A stretch of 8,631 nt of DNA, from contig CALLJI010000217.1 of assembly GCA_938091475.1 (NCBI GenBank), positions 1 to 8,631 on the forward strand, given 5' to 3'. The DNA comes from an uncultured Caldimicrobium sp. Lineage in GTDB: Bacteria > Desulfobacterota > Thermodesulfobacteria > Thermodesulfobacteriales > Thermodesulfobacteriaceae. Position 1 is the first letter of the stretch, and each line of letters starts with the position of its first letter. The notes beneath the pieces were generated by a model that ran no database searches, had not been told where the DNA came from, and saw only the letters and a list, made by a program, of their open reading frames with translations. Positions 6,219 to 8,631 of the stretch are shown piece after piece. Position numbers and translations under genes: made by a program.

Positions 6219-6572
6219 GGGCATGTCTATGCCGTGCCCCTACGGTTTAAATATCTGGGCGATTCGTGAATCGCCGTACCATTAAACACTTTGGGCACGA
6301 CATGTCGTGCCCTTACAATTTTAAAATTTTTGGAAAATCGAAAAAATTTGTAGGGACACAGCACGCTGTGCCCAAGAATCATAAAAAATCTGTAGGGGCA
6401 GACCTTTACGGCTGCCACTTTGGGCACGGCGGTGCCGTGCCCCTACGAATTGATTCTTTCCGGCAGGGGCAAGCCCTGCCCCTACTATTTTAAATTTTTT
6501 GAATTACAAAAAACTGTAGGGGCACAGCATGCTGTGCCCAAGAATTTAGGGCAATTCGTGAATTACCCCTAC
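6219..6572. repeat. REP-like palindrome array between tRNA-Ser and the WPFY-repeat gene (9 units)
   Basis: The stretch has no credible gene; short open frames across it are read from the repeats. Units with the GTAG head on the minus strand (CTAC or GTAC/TTAC variants at right): 6219-6243 (imperfect), 6257-6279, 6293-6316, 6422-6446, 6462-6485 and 6549-6572. Units with the head on the plus strand: 6350-6373, 6392-6417 (imperfect) and 6516-6539. Tips repeat the classes of the array before rpmH: CACGACATGTCGTG at 6293, CACAGCATGCTGTG at 6516 and CAATTC...GAATTG at 6549. Unit 6422-6446 is the exact reverse complement of 1255-1279. Spacers are AT-rich. Confidence 0.88.
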
Positions 6573-6634
6573 ATCTTTAAATTCTTTACAATGTGACATT
6601 TCAAAATAGTAACCACATGCAACCATTCTTACTA

Positions 6635-6663
6635 TTGACATCTAAAGGAATTTTTATTAAAAT
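6635..6663 (+). promoter_or_regulatory. Near-consensus promoter giving an apparently leaderless mRNA
   Basis: A perfect -35 TTGACA (6635-6640), a 17-base spacer and -10 TAAAAT (6658-6663) predict a start around 6670, only about three bases before the ATG at 6673. No Shine-Dalgarno sequence precedes that ATG. A TATAAT at 6669-6674 overlaps the start codon but is 28 bases from the TTGACA, so it is the less likely -10. The promoter probably also serves coaD. Confidence 0.75.
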
Positions 6664-6672
6664 TGCTTTATA

Positions 6673-8136
6673 ATGAAGAGAGACAATTTTTGTAAATTTT
6701 TCTGTCTTCTTCTATTCGTATTGCTTTTATCTCCTGTGTATACTTTTGCCTATGAAGATTCTATAGAAAAAAGAATCAATTTATGGCCACTTGTAGTCTA
6801 CTCAAAATATAAAAAAATAGATATAGAGAGAAAGGAATTTCTTGGGCCTCTTATTCAAAAGTATAAATTTGAAAAAGAAAATGGAACCTCTTATAGGCCT
6901 ATATATTCAAGTGTTCAAGAGGATAAGGAAAGGAGAGCCTTTTTTTTATCGCCTCTCGGAATGTACAAATCTGATAATGAAACCACCACTTTTAAATTAA
7001 TACCTCTCATAAACCAAAAAGAAGAAAAAGAGCCTTTAGTAGAAAAAGAAGGAAAAAAATGGGAGTATTTTCCTATATTCATAGGAAAAACCGTAAATAA
7101 TGAGACCTACGGTGGTTTTTTCCCCTTCTATGGAAGGTTCAAAGATAGATTTGGAAAAGAAGAGATAACCTTTTTTATGTGGCCTTTATATTCCCAAATT
7201 GAATATGAAGAACACAGAGCTTACAATATTTTATGGCCCCTCATAAGAATCTCCAAACCCAAAGATCCAGAAAATATAAACTATGGAGGATTTAAATTTT
7301 GGCCTTTTTATGGTTATTTTAAAGAAGGGGATGAAGAGAGAAAATTTATATTGTGGCCCTTTTATATAAAAAGCTCCTACAAGGATGCTGAGGGTAATTT
7401 TGAGGAAAAAGTCCTCTATTTCCCCTTTTATGGAAAGGAAAAGACAGATGTCTACGATAAAACTATCTATCTTTGGCCTTTCTTTCAAAAAGTATGTTCC
7501 CAAGATCCACCATATGAGCAATTTGACACACCCTGGCCCTTTTATAGAAAAATCAAAGGAGAAGAAATTGAAGGTTTTAGAATCTGGCCCCTCTATGGCT
7601 ATCTAAAAGGCAAAGAAACATATGATTCTTTTGTTCTTTGGCCTTTTTATTTTTACAAAGAAGACCTTTACCAAAAAGGCAACACTACTTATTTTGAAAA
7701 GGAACATCGTTTTTTATTACTCTCCAAGGAAAACCAAATTTTTGAAAATGATAGCTTTATCCAGAGGGAATTTAGATTTTGGCCCTTTTACTATTCCTAT
7801 GAAAATAACCCTCAAAAAATTAAAATTCACTATTTTCCTGCGCTCATTCCCTTTTATGACGAAGGCATAGAAAGAAATTATGGCCCTCTTTTGAAAATAT
7901 TTGAAAATTACGAGAAAGAAGACTATCAATTTATAAAGATACTTTGGGGTTTGTACAGATATGAAAGAAAGGGCCAAAGGGAAGTGCACGAATTAGCTTT
8001 TCTCTTAAGAACCGTTAAAGATGAAAATACTCAATATATTGAAATTTTCGAGGGCCTCTTAGGAGTTGGGAAAATAGACCATTTACCTGTTTTCAAGTTT
8101 CTGTTTATTAATTTTACTCCGAGGAATGAAAATTAA
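6673..8136 (+). CDS. Exported WP[FL][YF]-repeat protein of unknown function
   Basis: I do not recognise a named family. The 487-residue product starts with a Sec-type signal peptide: MKRDNFCKF, a hydrophobic core FCLLLFVLLLSPVYTF, and probable cleavage after TFA near residue 26. The mature part is built of short repeats centred on Trp-Pro followed by Phe/Leu and usually Tyr/Phe. Tryptophans of WP pairs are at 38, 170, 188, 210, 228, 268, 288, 305, 323 and 370, mostly 17-22 residues apart, with variants such as FFPFYG and YFPFYG between. Each motif is flanked by charged turns rich in Lys, Glu, Asp and Gly, and lines often read GGF-x-FWPFYGYF, suggesting regular antiparallel beta-hairpins. The last 100 residues lose the motif. 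A periplasmic or outer-membrane beta-rich protein is the reasonable inference. The ATG is preceded by a promoter but no ribosome-binding site. coaD follows after three bases. Confidence 0.8.
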   Translation: MKRDNFCKFFCLLLFVLLLSPVYTFAYEDSIEKRINLWPLVVYSKYKKIDIERKEFLGPLIQKYKFEKENGTSYRPIYSSVQEDKERRAFFLSPLGMYKSDNETTTFKLIPLINQKEEKEPLVEKEGKKWEYFPIFIGKTVNNETYGGFFPFYGRFKDRFGKEEITFFMWPLYSQIEYEEHRAYNILWPLIRISKPKDPENINYGGFKFWPFYGYFKEGDEERKFILWPFYIKSSYKDAEGNFEEKVLYFPFYGKEKTDVYDKTIYLWPFFQKVCSQDPPYEQFDTPWPFYRKIKGEEIEGFRIWPLYGYLKGKETYDSFVLWPFYFYKEDLYQKGNTTYFEKEHRFLLLSKENQIFENDSFIQREFRFWPFYYSYENNPQKIKIHYFPALIPFYDEGIERNYGPLLKIFENYEKEDYQFIKILWGLYRYERKGQREVHELAFLLRTVKDENTQYIEIFEGLLGVGKIDHLPVFKFLFINFTPRNEN

Positions 8137-8139
8137 GGG

Positions 8140-8631
8140 ATGGATTTAAAAATAGCCTTATATCCAGGCACCTTTGACCCTATTACCAATGGGCATATTG
8201 ACCTCATTAAAAGGGCTTTAAAAATTTTCGATAAAATTATCGTAGCTATAGGTGAAAATCCAGCCAAAAAACCTCTTTTCACTTTAGAAGAAAGGGTCTT
8301 AATGATTAAGAAATCCCTTGAAGAATTAGAGTTGTTAGATAGAGTAGAGGTAGAGAGTTTTTCAGGACTTTTAGTTGATTTTGCTAAGCAAAAGGGGGCT
8401 TCTGTTATCATTAGGGGACTGAGAGCAGTTTCCGATTTTGAATATGAAATGCAATTAGCCCTTATGAATAGAAAATTGTCTAATTCTATGGATACCATTT
8501 TTCTTATGCCCAGCTTAAAATACATTTTTTTAAGTTCTTCTATCATAAAGGAAGCGGCAAAATTTGGTGGTAATGTAGAAGATTTAGTTCCAAAAATTGT
8601 TTTTCAAAAATTAAAGGAAAAATTTTCTAAA
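8140..8631 (+). CDS. coaD: Phosphopantetheine adenylyltransferase (3' end cut by window edge)
   Basis: CoaD transfers AMP from ATP to 4'-phosphopantetheine, giving dephospho-CoA, the penultimate step of coenzyme A synthesis in the cytoplasm. 164 codons are present without a stop. As the family is about 160 residues long, only the last few are likely missing. The nucleotidyltransferase motif YPGTFDPITNGH is at 8-19, with the TxGH-type Thr16-Asn-Gly-His19. The substrate and ATP-binding segment RGLRAVSDFEYE spans 92-103, and the C-terminal YIFLSSSIIKE spans 128-138. The ATG at 8140 comes three bases after the preceding gene. GAGGA at 8121-8125 is 14 bases away and AAGGG abuts the start, so coupling to the upstream gene is likely. 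An open frame on the opposite strand here is a shadow. Confidence 0.95.
   Translation, partial: MDLKIALYPGTFDPITNGHIDLIKRALKIFDKIIVAIGENPAKKPLFTLEERVLMIKKSLEELELLDRVEVESFSGLLVDFAKQKGASVIIRGLRAVSDFEYEMQLALMNRKLSNSMDTIFLMPSLKYIFLSSSIIKEAAKFGGNVEDLVPKIVFQKLKEKFSK

Noticed and set aside
6041..6243. Integration attachment site at the tRNA-Ser 3' end
   Set aside because: No second copy of the tRNA 3' end and no integrase are visible in the window.
6227..6493. Small open frames on both strands (6266-6493 plus, 6227-6427 minus)
   Set aside because: They run across the palindrome array, their residues are translations of the repeats, and neither has a ribosome-binding site or a protein-like composition.
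7231..7989. Open frames on either strand inside the WPFY-repeat gene
   Set aside because: They arise from the repetitive codons of the long reading frame and have no independent start signals.
8133..8546. Minus-strand open frame opposite coaD
   Set aside because: The plus strand encodes an unmistakable CoaD over the whole stretch, so the antisense frame is a shadow.

Overview
The window comes from a low-GC Gram-negative-type bacterium. YidC has the long periplasmic domain of Gram-negative bacteria, yet it is followed by a jag/khpB gene. The order rpmH-rnpA-yidD-yidC-jag-mnmE, the Lys/Glu/Ile-rich proteins and a secreted WPFY-repeat protein would suit a thermophilic Thermodesulfobacteriota or related deltaproteobacterial lineage. 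That placement is an inference from gene content and composition, not from a search.

Layout: (1) 1-832 holds a short block of palindromic repeats and a RAYT-like Y1/HUH transposase gene. (2) 833-1310 has no genes and is packed with about thirteen GTAG-headed palindromes (REP-like). (3) 1336-5797 is one tightly packed rightward operon, rpmH-rnpA-yidD-yidC-jag-mnmE, behind a good sigma70-type promoter. It links a ribosomal protein, RNase P protein, membrane-protein insertion factors, a KH/R3H-like RNA-binding protein and the tRNA wobble-modification GTPase. (4) 5798-6040 holds a structured stretch after mnmE, one or two stray palindromes and a promoter. (5) 6041-6132 is tRNA-Ser(GGA). (6) 6219-6572 is a second array of nine palindromes. 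(7) 6635-8136 is a promoter and an apparently leaderless gene for an exported WP[FL][YF]-repeat protein of unknown function, followed after 3 bases by coaD, which runs off the right edge.

The most notable system is the transposase plus its repeats. The palindromes share a GTAGGGGC head and a GCCC foot, while their stem tips fall into several recurring classes that each keep base pairing. They pack the intergenic gaps next to the housekeeping operon and the tRNA. They have also entered the transposase gene itself, in frame, where they encode a 44-residue loop between the HxH motif and the probable catalytic tyrosine.
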